15,350 bases of DNA, taken from contig URNC01000031.1 in the NCBI GenBank assembly GCA_900549065.1, forward strand, positions 1 to 15,350. Direction: 5' to 3'. The position numbers and the translations under genes are program-made. The notes beneath the pieces are model-generated. The model was not told the DNA's origin. It made no database searches and saw nothing but the letters and a program-made list of their open reading frames with translations. Origin of the DNA: an uncultured Collinsella sp. (lineage in GTDB: Bacteria > Actinomycetota > Coriobacteriia > Coriobacteriales > Coriobacteriaceae). How positions within the stretch are numbered: the stretch's first letter is position 1; the number at the start of each line of letters is the position of its first letter. This document shows positions 9,779 to 15,350 of this stretch, one piece after another.

Positions 9779-10519
9779 CTACCCGCCCTTTTCGTAGAGT
9801 CGCCGATACGTGCTTAGCGCACCCTCGGCGCGTCCGGCAGGCTTTGCGAAATGGGATCCAGGAGACTTCGGCGCAGCATCATCTTGCGGAATGCTTCTAA
9901 TGAGCCTCCCATCCTTCAAAAACAGAATCTCATCGCACAGCCTATCGACCGAATCCAAGATGTGGGATGACATGATGATGCACGTACCAGAATCGGCCAG
10001 CTTCCTGAGAATCTCGGAATGCAAGTCCACCCTGCTGGGGTCGAGCGCGTTCATGGGCTCATCTAATAGAAGGTACCGCGCGCCCGTCGCATACGCAATC
10101 GCCAGGGTAAGCTGCTGCTTCATGCCCTGGCTCAGAGTGCGGATCCTCATCTTCGCGAACTCGCCTATCTGCGTTTGTTCCACTATCTCTTCGATATCGC
10201 GAGCATGCGGCCACATATCGCAAACCATCTTGAGGTGATCTTCCGCACGCAATCCGGGATACAGCAGCGTCCCCTCACCAGGTGCATAGAAGATCATAGA
10301 ACGGACCTCTCTCGCACCCGTACCCTGCACCTCATCCAGAACGATGCTCCCGTCCACGCGAGGACCCGGCAAACCTGCCATCGCACGCAGCAACGTCGTC
10401 TTTCCATGCCCGTTCGGAGCGACGAGACCGTAGACCGTACCCGGGGCAAACTCAGCGTTCACCGAATCTACGAGCACCTTCTTTCCATAAGAGATCGTCA
10501 GCGTTTGAAGGTCAATCAT
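9779..10519 (-). CDS. ABC transporter ATP-binding protein
   Basis: A stand-alone nucleotide-binding subunit, 246 residues. Numbering from ATG 10519: Walker A GLVAPNGHGKTT (31-42), signature LSQGMKQQ (129-136), Walker B YLLLDEP (149-155), D-loop MNALDP, and switch histidine in SSHILDS (186). The usual Q-loop glutamine is missing; the stretch reads FYAPGEGTLLYP, with Gly where YLPQ would be. It presumably powers the double permease encoded just upstream. Two starts compete: ATG 10528 overlaps the permease stop (ATGA), but AAGGGG touches it with no spacing; ATG 10519 has that Shine-Dalgarno at nine bases and is preferred. A C-terminal tail of about 35 residues (RSIPQDDAAPKSPGSHFAK onward) is hydrophilic. 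Confidence 0.93.
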   Translation of the reverse strand: MIDLQTLTISYGKKVLVDSVNAEFAPGTVYGLVAPNGHGKTTLLRAMAGLPGPRVDGSIVLDEVQGTGAREVRSMIFYAPGEGTLLYPGLRAEDHLKMVCDMWPHARDIEEIVEQTQIGEFAKMRIRTLSQGMKQQLTLAIAYATGARYLLLDEPMNALDPSRVDLHSEILRKLADSGTCIIMSSHILDSVDRLCDEILFLKDGRLIRSIPQDDAAPKSPGSHFAKPAGRAEGALSTYRRLYEKGG

Positions 10520-10524
10520 CGAGA

Positions 10525-12747
10525 TCATCCCCTTTCGATCTTTGGAACACTCAGGCGCACCATCAACGGAGATACGGCGCCCAAGACCACCAGCAGAGCG
10601 CCCGATGCGCCGACGACCTCTCCAAAAGGCATCGCGTTCGTCCCTCGCCCAAGGAACCCAATCGTCCCCACCTGGGAAGCGGGATCAAACGAGGCGAATG
10701 GAGTCAGCAGCGCGACGCCCATGCCCACGCTTTCAACATGAGCGCTCAACGAACCCAACACCAAGAGAACCGCGCAAACCATTCCGGTGACAACGGGGTT
10801 GCGGCTAATCGCTGCTGTCAACGCAGCGACGACGGAAATCACGCCGTATGCCATGACCAGCAACGGAATACTGCACAACACCGCCTCCCCCACCATGGAC
10901 GTTGTCGAAGCTCCCGCCCGAATGAGAGCGACGGGATACTCCGATCCACCCGCACCGTTCTTAATCACGGACACAACGACAGCGGGAACCATCGACACCA
11001 AAAGCAGCACCAAGCCAAGCAGGAGAGCCAGCGCAACAGCCGTCAGAAAACGCACATGCGCTGTTGCGGGGATCTGGAGAACCAGAAGGGAACGACACTG
11101 CAGGTGGGTGCACGCGAGCGATGTGACAACCACGGGCAACAGCAAAAATAAGGGGGGAAGCGCTGCCTGGAGATACGAAAGGAGGATTAATGGGGGCATC
11201 TTCGTACTTAACTCGTAAACCTTGGGGTCCGGCAAGCTCGCGATCGACTCAAGCAGAAGGGCGCGCGCCTCCGCACGAGAAGGAGTCTCCGGCTCGATTC
11301 CGATCGATTGCAGGAGAGTCGCATCTGCCGCGCCCAGCTCACCTCGAGCGCGCTCGTACGTCGCAAGGCTTCGAAACCCCTCCGCAGGCATAGGCGCGTA
11401 CACGAAACCCGAAAGAGCATCCCGCATGTCTTCCAGGGCCGCTTTGCCCTCGACGTCCATATTCGCAGCGTTCTGCTCTAGATACCGATCTATTGAACGG
11501 AGCTCCCCATCCCTATACCGAACAGCGGAAACGTTATCAGCGTCAGGAAACATCTCGACCAGAGCCGGGGCCAGCATCGTCGTCGACATTGCAATCGCGC
11601 ATACGGCGAGGGTAGGAGAACGCAGGAGCAGTTTCCCCATCGTTCTTACGTATGCAACGGCGGAGGCACAAGCGCTCGAACGAGTTGCCGTTCTCGATGC
11701 AGTGAAGGAACCTCTCTCAAGACAAATCGGGGATATCGGGCACGCGCAGCCGCTCTTTCCAGCAACGCAAAGCAGGCTAATTGCCAGCACCTCGATCCCG
11801 ATTGCGCATACGAGGGCAATCGCGCCACGCTCGAAGCAAAGTCCAGGCAGATTCACTATCTGCGTTGTCGGGTACGGGCTATAGGCGCCGACGGTCAACT
11901 CAGTGTTCGCATACGTAAGGGGATTCAACAGGGCGAACTCACGTAAAGCGATGGATCTTCCGTAATACCCGGGAACCATCGTCACCCCCATCAGGGCACA
12001 TACGAACACGATTCCAAGCGTAGGGTTATTGGCAATCTTCACGGCAAGGTGAACGACAAGCGAGATGAACGCTGCCACCAAGAATTGCAAGATGGCCGTC
12101 TGCGCGAACACCAGCCAAGCCGGTTTGATAACCGGAGTCGCATATTGAATGTAGCCTATCGGATAGAACGGCGAGCCCGGGCCATTCTTCACAAGCGCGG
12201 CGATTATCCCTGGAAGATTGATGGCGAGGACGGCAAGCATTGCAAAAACACTCGCCCATACGCTCGATGCAACAAGTCTACCCAGCTCGCCCATCGGTGC
12301 CTGGATGATGAGCTTTTCACGTTTGTTAAGACGCGCGGCAAGGAACGAGACGGCAACGGCCGTTGCGACCCATAGCAAGTACTCCTTCGATCCGTCATAA
12401 TAGGTGTACTCTCCATCCGATATCTGCAGAAACGGAAGTAGGGGAGAGAGCGGTGCCAAGATAAGACGTCCCGCGGCAAGAGGGTACAGAAGCGCGGGCA
12501 TGCTTGATGAAGAGGTATAGACACCGTCCTCCCCCGCATTCACAAGCGCATCCGCATAGGATGCTGACAATTCCTGCTCAACACGGGTTATTCCCGACTC
12601 GAGGTATTCGACCCGTCCGTCGATGCCAGCCGCGCTCCTGAAGACGGGCAGAGCACAAAGAACCATCAACGCAACAACGACAACACAGAGCGACCTGGAG
12701 GAGAGAAGCGACCTAAAGATCGCCTTCGAGATTTTGAGCATATTCAT
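10525..12747 (-). CDS. Double ABC-2 type permease
   Basis: A 740-residue membrane protein made of two related halves. Each half has an N-terminal transmembrane helix, an extracytoplasmic helical domain (about 40-120, and 395-515), and a cluster of five to six helices. The matching motif is VKNGPGSPFYPIGYIQ (186-201) in the first half and IKNGAGGSEYPVALIR (595-610) in the second, about 409 residues apart. Further parallel blocks are NNPTLGIVFVCALMG with RNPVVTGMVCAVLL, and LLNPLTYAN with LLTPFASFDP. A Cys/Ser/Arg-rich cytoplasmic linker joins the halves. ATG 12747 is preferred because GAGG lies six bases upstream; ATG 12765 has no Shine-Dalgarno. It is the first gene of the operon and overlaps or nearly touches the ATPase gene. 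The family resembles permeases of peptide export or self-protection systems, but the substrate is unknown. Confidence 0.9.
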   Translation of the reverse strand: MNMLKISKAIFRSLLSSRSLCVVVVALMVLCALPVFRSAAGIDGRVEYLESGITRVEQELSASYADALVNAGEDGVYTSSSSMPALLYPLAAGRLILAPLSPLLPFLQISDGEYTYYDGSKEYLLWVATAVAVSFLAARLNKREKLIIQAPMGELGRLVASSVWASVFAMLAVLAINLPGIIAALVKNGPGSPFYPIGYIQYATPVIKPAWLVFAQTAILQFLVAAFISLVVHLAVKIANNPTLGIVFVCALMGVTMVPGYYGRSIALREFALLNPLTYANTELTVGAYSPYPTTQIVNLPGLCFERGAIALVCAIGIEVLAISLLCVAGKSGCACPISPICLERGSFTASRTATRSSACASAVAYVRTMGKLLLRSPTLAVCAIAMSTTMLAPALVEMFPDADNVSAVRYRDGELRSIDRYLEQNAANMDVEGKAALEDMRDALSGFVYAPMPAEGFRSLATYERARGELGAADATLLQSIGIEPETPSRAEARALLLESIASLPDPKVYELSTKMPPLILLSYLQAALPPLFLLLPVVVTSLACTHLQCRSLLVLQIPATAHVRFLTAVALALLLGLVLLLVSMVPAVVVSVIKNGAGGSEYPVALIRAGASTTSMVGEAVLCSIPLLVMAYGVISVVAALTAAISRNPVVTGMVCAVLLVLGSLSAHVESVGMGVALLTPFASFDPASQVGTIGFLGRGTNAMPFGEVVGASGALLVVLGAVSPLMVRLSVPKIERG

Positions 12748-12778
12748 CGCCAACCTCAACCTCATCCAGTCGGAACAG

Positions 12779-12805
12779 AGGGGCCGAACAAAATGCTCGG
12801 CCCTT
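12779..12805. repeat. Inverted repeat in the divergent control region
   Basis: GGGCCGA (12781-12787) and TCGGCCC (12797-12803) form a 7-bp stem, extended by a wobble and an A-T pair, with a nine-base loop. On the minus strand it would lie in the leader of the ABC operon, 30-60 bases before its start codon. No U-tract follows in that direction, so it is a leader hairpin or a relic more likely than a terminator. Confidence 0.6.
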
Positions 12806-12810
12806 ATTAC

Positions 12811-12839
12811 TTGCCGGCAAAGTCAATTTAACATAAACT
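12811..12839 (+). promoter_or_regulatory. Probable promoter of the DUF2975/regulator pair
   Basis: -35 TTGCCG (12811-12816) and -10 TAAACT (12834-12839) are 17 bases apart. The -35 lies within a perfect 10-bp palindrome, TTGCCGGCAA (12811-12820), and the -10 lies within the inverted repeat at 12827-12845. On the opposite strand a TTGACT (12818-12823) might serve the ABC operon, but I find no matching -10. Confidence 0.5.
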
Positions 12840-12845
12840 GTTAAA
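12827..12845. promoter_or_regulatory. Candidate operator, TTTAACA-N5-TGTTAAA
   Basis: A perfect 7-bp inverted repeat with a five-base centre (TAAAC) overlaps the predicted -10 and lies between the divergent operons. Its size suits a dimeric Cro/C1-type repressor, and such a protein is encoded 560 bases downstream. Binding is an inference. Confidence 0.55.
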
Positions 12846-12882
12846 AAGTAACCTGAGTTTTTTAAATTCTTCGGAGGTTATT

Positions 12883-13395
12883 ATGAGTTCCGACAATCGC
12901 ACTCCCCGGCTTCATTCCTTCCGCATCGCATGTGCGATAGCCTCTGCGACCCTTTGCGCCACCGCCATCGCACAAGTGGCGTTCTCCTTAAAGCCAGCAA
13001 TCGAAGTGCTCGACAACCCTGTAATTGCAGACTCCCCCGCGTATCCAGCCCTTGCGATCTCGACATTGGTCCCTGCCGTCATCGGTATCGCTACGACCAT
13101 CCTCAGCGCCGTTCTCGTGTGGACGATCAAGAGCGGAGACCCCTTCAAGAAAGGGTCTGCGACATGCTTGAAGGTGCTCGGCATTCTCTTCGTTGTTCAA
13201 GCTGCCACCAGCCTCTACGCCGGCTCACTCAAAACCTCCGTTTCGATGTTTGGCGGCGAGGGGGCCGTCGGCGCCCAAGAGATCGCTTCATCATTCGATT
13301 GGACCTCTCTGGTTCTCGGCATCGTCCTGTTCATGCTTTCCCAGCTCTTCTTGTACGCCCGAGAGCTGTACCTCGACTCCGACGAGATTGCGTAA
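12883..13395 (+). CDS. DUF2975-like four-helix membrane protein
   Basis: 170 residues with four predicted transmembrane helices, near 13-34, 56-80, 97-115 and 140-158, a short loop KSGDPFKKGSATCLKVLGIL between the second and third, and an acidic C-terminus (ELYLDSDEIA). Size, topology and the directly following YozG-like regulator match the DUF2975 membrane protein/regulator pairs known from Firmicutes and Actinobacteria (for example yoaS-yozG of Bacillus subtilis), whose exact role is unclear. CGGAGG lies six bases before ATG 12883. It is divergent from the ABC operon and ends nine bases before the regulator gene, whose Shine-Dalgarno overlaps its stop. A regulatory role for the membrane protein, such as sequestering the regulator, is only inferred. 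Confidence 0.8.
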   Translation: MSSDNRTPRLHSFRIACAIASATLCATAIAQVAFSLKPAIEVLDNPVIADSPAYPALAISTLVPAVIGIATTILSAVLVWTIKSGDPFKKGSATCLKVLGILFVVQAATSLYAGSLKTSVSMFGGEGAVGAQEIASSFDWTSLVLGIVLFMLSQLFLYARELYLDSDEIA

Positions 13396-13404
13396 GGAAA
13401 CGCC

Positions 13405-13656
13405 ATGCCCGTAATTGTTCGCCTCGACAAGATCATGGCCGAGCGAAAGATTTCCTCGAACGAACTTGCCGAAAGGATTGGAACCACGCCCGTGAACCTG
13501 TCCCGTATTAAAAAAGGGCATATTCGCGGCATTCGCTTCAACACACTCGAGCAGCTATGCCTCGCCCTTCGTTGCCAACCCGGAGACCTTCTCGAAGTCA
13601 TGAGCGAAGAGGATGCCCGAAAGGAGTTCGGACTCGATTGGTCCGCCGAGGATTAG
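13405..13656 (+). CDS. Cro/C1-type HTH transcriptional regulator, YozG-like
   Basis: An 83-residue DNA-binding protein. It begins MPVIVRLDKIMAERKISSNE; the helix-turn-helix spans roughly 18-37 (SNELAERIGTTPVNLSRIKK), followed by GHIRGIRFNTLEQLCLALRC and the CQPGDLLEV motif that is typical of the YozG group. AAGGAA, overlapping the stop codon of the DUF2975 gene, is six bases before the ATG, so the two genes form an operon. It probably autoregulates from the palindromes at 12811-12845 and may also control the divergent ABC operon. The TAG stop is followed in the same reading frame, without a gap, by integrase sequence; this may mean that the natural end of the protein was altered by a deletion, although the tail MSEEDARKEFGLDWSAED looks plausible. 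Confidence 0.88.
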   Translation: MPVIVRLDKIMAERKISSNELAERIGTTPVNLSRIKKGHIRGIRFNTLEQLCLALRCQPGDLLEVMSEEDARKEFGLDWSAED

Positions 13657-14382
13657 AGGGCGGTCGTACTCGCCCTGCACACGGGGATGCGAATCGGCGA
13701 GGTCTGCGGCCTTCGGTGGTGCGATGTGGATTTCGAGACGGGCCTGATCTCGATCAGACACTCGGTGGCGTACGCGAAGGGAATGGGTTCGTTTATCAAG
13801 GACACCAAGACCCATGACGCCAGGGGTATCCCCATCGACCCGGTCGGCCTACTCCCCTTCCTGAAGGAGACCCACGAGATCGACTGCGGAAAGCTGCGAT
13901 TGCGCGGCCTTACCGGGGCGGTCGAGATCGGGGACTGCTACATCCTGTCGGAGCCGGGCGCGACCTTCGCGACGACAAGCTATATCCGCAGGGCGTTCAA
14001 GACGTTCTCGGAGACCAACGGCCTCATGGGCACCAACGACGAGCTGATCACGTTCCACGGCCTTCGCCACACGTTCGCAACGCAGTGGATCCGCCAAGGC
14101 GGCGATATCAAGGCGCTCCAATCGATCCTCGGCCACAAGGACGCCATGGCGACGCTCAACGTCTACGCCGACATCGAGCCCATCTCCAAAATCCATAACA
14201 TGCTGCGCGCCACGCCGTGCCTTTGGCGCGGGCACCTCGGGCCGAGGGTCGATCCGGGTCCCATGTTCCAACAGAGGATCCAGGAGTCCATCGAGACGCT
14301 CCAGGCGTTCGGCTACGGCATCACCGAGCCGGACGACCGAAATATCGCCATACGCGACGTGAAGACGAACAGTTGGCTCTAG
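13657..14382 (+). pseudogene. Tyrosine recombinase (integrase), 5'-truncated, catalytic domain only
   Basis: The C-terminal catalytic domain of a phage-type integrase. It begins abruptly with RAVVLALHTGMRIGEVCGLRW right after the TAG of the regulator, in the same frame. All six active-site residues are visible; counting from Met 13687 they are R2 (TGMRIGE), K41 (DTKTHDARGIP), H124 and R127 (HGLRH), H150 (ILGHKD) and Y160 (LNVYAD, nucleotides 14164-14166). The arm-binding and core-binding domains, normally about 150-200 residues, are missing, and no good Shine-Dalgarno precedes ATG 13687 (231 residues). It is therefore most likely an inactive remnant left by a deletion. After Tyr160 the protein continues unusually far, about 71 residues. 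Its position near the right 68-bp repeat fits the integrase of the island. Confidence 0.85.
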
Positions 14383-14450
14383 CTCACCGAGTACGCGGCA
14401 GTGCTGGGCCCATCCCAACTGAGGTCACGGTGGTCCGATAGGGGCGCCGC

Positions 14451-14468
14451 CCGCGGCATGCGCCGCGG
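14451..14468. repeat. Inverted repeat CCGCGGC-ATGC-GCCGCGG
   Basis: A perfect 7-bp palindromic hairpin with a four-base loop, between the integrase remnant and the right direct repeat. It overlaps the larger hairpin at 14465-14506 by four bases, so the two folds compete. Confidence 0.6.
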
Positions 14469-14506
14469 AGCGGTATCCCCTACCGAAGGGCGGGGATGCC
14501 CTCCGC
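14465..14506. repeat. Long imperfect inverted repeat before the right direct repeat
   Basis: GCGGAG (14465-14470) pairs with CTCCGC (14501-14506), and GGTATCCCC (14472-14480) pairs with GGGGATGCC (14492-14500) with one wobble and one bulged C, giving about 15 pairs. It stands 27 bases before the right 68-bp repeat, as the 13-bp GC hairpin stands before the left copy. There is no T-tract. Confidence 0.7.
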
Positions 14507-14533
14507 TTCCAGTTCGGAATCAGCCGTCGGAGG

Positions 14534-14601
14534 CGTTCGGCTGACTGCGGGAACGGCCTGTCCGCTCAATGTGTTCGGCTGAGATCGGAAATCAACCCAA
14601 C
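14534..14601 (+). repeat. Right 68-bp direct repeat, candidate attR
   Basis: The same orientation as 7322-7389, with three substitutions (14540, 14560, 14598) and 37 identical bases at 14561-14597. It contains GTTCGGCTGA twice (14535-14544 and 14573-14582). It lies 151 bases after the integrase stop, as expected for an attachment site at the integrase end of an island. Confidence 0.85.
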
Positions 14602-14708
14602 ACGAGCCGGACACGCGCCAGACGGCTCTTCCCCGTGCGGCCTTCCCCCTTACGCTCATGTTGCAGGCATGTAACGCCGCAGCGAGCGCGCCTTTTTTGC
14701 GCCAGACA

Positions 14709-14731
14709 GGTACAATGATGAACACTGTACC
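14709..14731 (+). promoter_or_regulatory. Candidate promoter and operator of the ACT-domain gene
   Basis: TACAAT (14711-14716) is a good -10, but the -35 is poor at 17 bases, which suggests an activated or weak promoter. GGTACA (14709-14714) and TGTACC (14726-14731) form a 6-bp inverted repeat overlapping it, a possible regulator site. The remaining bases 14602-14778 show no gene. Confidence 0.4.
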
Positions 14732-14778
14732 GTAGCGGAGCGCCCCGCGCGCGCCGCAATCACGCGAAAGGGTTTCCC

Positions 14779-15066
14779 ATGGCCGAGATCTCGTCCTCCC
14801 GCATCGTCATCACCGTCCTTGGCAAGAACCGCCCCGGTATCGTCGCCGGCGTCACCCGTGTTCTGGGCGAGGCCAACGTCGACATCCGCGACATTACGCA
14901 GTCCATTATCGAGGACATCTTCACCATGACCATGCTGGCCGACACCGCCGAGTCCAAGCTCGACTTCGCTGAGCTGCAGAAGGCCCTGGCCGAGGCAGGC
15001 GAGCTTTCGGGCGTCAACGTGTCCATTCAGCGCGAGGACGTCTTTAACTTTATGTACCGCCTGTAG
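14779..15066 (+). CDS. Small ACT-domain protein
   Basis: 95 residues forming a single complete ACT regulatory domain: SSRIVITVLGKNRPGIVAGV at the N-terminus with the typical strand plus GxDRPGI-like turn, then LGEANVDIRDITQSI and IFTMTMLAD, ending in an amphipathic helix and SIQREDVFNFMYRL. ACT domains usually bind amino acids or other small ligands. Stand-alone proteins of this size (UPF0237 type, related to the glycine-cleavage regulator GcvR) are common in Firmicutes and Actinobacteria, and their ligand is generally unknown. AAAGGG lies six bases before ATG 14779. In streptococci I recall the gene being followed by a DUF711 protein; the gene after it here does not look like that, so the usual partner is not evident. 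Confidence 0.9.
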   Translation: MAEISSSRIVITVLGKNRPGIVAGVTRVLGEANVDIRDITQSIIEDIFTMTMLADTAESKLDFAELQKALAEAGELSGVNVSIQREDVFNFMYRL

Positions 15067-15143
15067 CGAACAAGCCGCTCGGGGCAGCTTGACGTCATAT
15101 CGTCCAAGCGCGCGGCCCCAAAGCGGACCGGAGAGGAGCGCGC

Positions 15144-15302
15144 ATGGCCTACGACGCCAAGAAAATCTACTACCGCTTCGACGATCACCTGAGCCGCCTG
15201 GTTCTGGATTACGAGGCGAGCCGTCAGATTTCGCCCGAAAGCGAAAACCTCTACCACGGCCTGCCGACCGCCCCATACGACGAGGACCTGTTCGTAGAGC
15301 AC
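15144..15302 (+). CDS. Unrecognised gene, N-terminal 53 codons only (cut by adapter)
   Basis: An open frame starting ATG 15144 with a strong GAGAGGAG Shine-Dalgarno five bases upstream, running without a stop into adapter at 15303. The product begins MAYDAKKIYYRFDDHLSRLV and continues LDYEASRQISPESENLYHGL. It is hydrophilic, with no signal peptide or membrane helix visible. It follows the ACT-domain gene by 77 bases and is probably in the same transcript. I do not recognise the family and suggest no function. The codon CTG at 15303 and everything after it is adapter; translated in another frame this adapter yields the false peptide SYTHLTLPTKA. Confidence 0.75.
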
Positions 15303-15350
15303 CTGTCTCTTATACACATCTGACGCTGCCGACGAAGGCTTAGGTGTAGA
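15303..15350 (+). other. Nextera i5-side sequencing adapter (artefact)
   Basis: Bases 15303-15335 are the reverse complement of the Nextera read-1 transposase adapter, starting with the mosaic end CTGTCTCTTATACACATCT (15303-15321). The next eight bases, AGGCTTAG (15336-15343), sit at the i5 index position; from memory they are the complement of index S508 (CTAAGCCT). The final GTGTAGA is the start of the P5 flow-cell sequence. Not genomic. Confidence 0.98.

Larger units (their letters stand above)
14383..14544 (+). other. Open stretch after the integrase stop, possible decayed HTH/excisionase
   Basis: The frame stays open past the integrase TAG up to a TGA at 14542. Read through the stop, the translation is NSWL, stop, LTEYAAVLGPSQLRSRWSDR. 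The pattern WL-x-EYA-x-LG-x-S-x-W-x-DRG resembles the helix-turn-helix start of small excisionase or MerR-like proteins. The remainder (MRRGAVSPTEGRG and onward) overlaps a hairpin and looks non-coding. There is no start codon with a Shine-Dalgarno, so I treat it as a possible relic only. Confidence 0.25.
7322..14601. mobile_element. Candidate integrative island with direct-repeat ends
   Basis: The segment between two 68-bp direct repeats (start to start 7212 bp) holds only accessory genes: an ABC export operon with a small secreted protein, a membrane protein/regulator pair, and the catalytic half of a tyrosine recombinase next to the right repeat. Outside lie backbone genes (rpmE to the left, an ACT-domain gene to the right). 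Direct repeats plus a terminal integrase gene is the usual signature of a genomic island. The integrase is truncated, so the element is probably fixed unless helped in trans. The repeats could instead be dispersed elements that recombined. No empty-site comparison was possible. Confidence 0.6.

Overview
The window looks like an assembled contig from a high-GC actinobacterium of the class Coriobacteriia, most likely Collinsella. I infer this from the GC-rich codons, the compact secA-prfB pair, the two-subunit transketolase and the general protein character. I could not run a search to confirm it. Both ends are not genomic: bases 1-42 and 15303-15350 are Illumina Nextera (Tn5) adapter, complete with index bases. 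Real genomic sequence runs from 43 to 15302, and genes at both edges are cut by adapter.

Left half, 43-7290: ordinary housekeeping genes, all on the minus strand. Read in the direction of transcription they are rpmE (L31 with a long Ala/Lys/Glu-rich tail), secA, prfB (one-base stop/start overlap with secA), a YitT-type membrane protein, and the two subunits of a split transketolase. Strong intrinsic terminators follow rpmE and sit directly in front of the YitT ribosome binding site. These two hairpins share an unusual cap. The release factor RF2 has an SPT instead of SPF recognition tripeptide and no frameshift autoregulation site.

Middle, about 7322-14601: an accessory island bounded by two 68-bp direct repeats that match at 65 positions (37 in a row) and lie 7212 bp apart. 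Each copy is next to a strong hairpin. Inside is a minus-strand operon: a double ABC-2 permease (three related membrane modules occur across the operon), a stand-alone ABC ATPase, a permease-ATPase fusion, and finally a small secreted Tyr-rich protein translationally coupled to the fusion. Transcription ends at a strong terminator just inside the left repeat. Divergent from the operon, across a 135-bp region rich in palindromes, lies a DUF2975-like membrane protein with a YozG-like Cro/C1 regulator. Next comes the catalytic half of a tyrosine recombinase, which starts in frame immediately after the regulator's stop codon and has lost its N-terminal part. The simplest reading is a degraded integrative element carrying a self-regulated peptide export or immunity cassette. 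The secreted protein is the best candidate for something undescribed, but its function is not visible from sequence.

Right edge, 14602-15302: backbone resumes with a small ACT-domain regulator, plus strand, and the first 53 codons of a gene I do not recognise.
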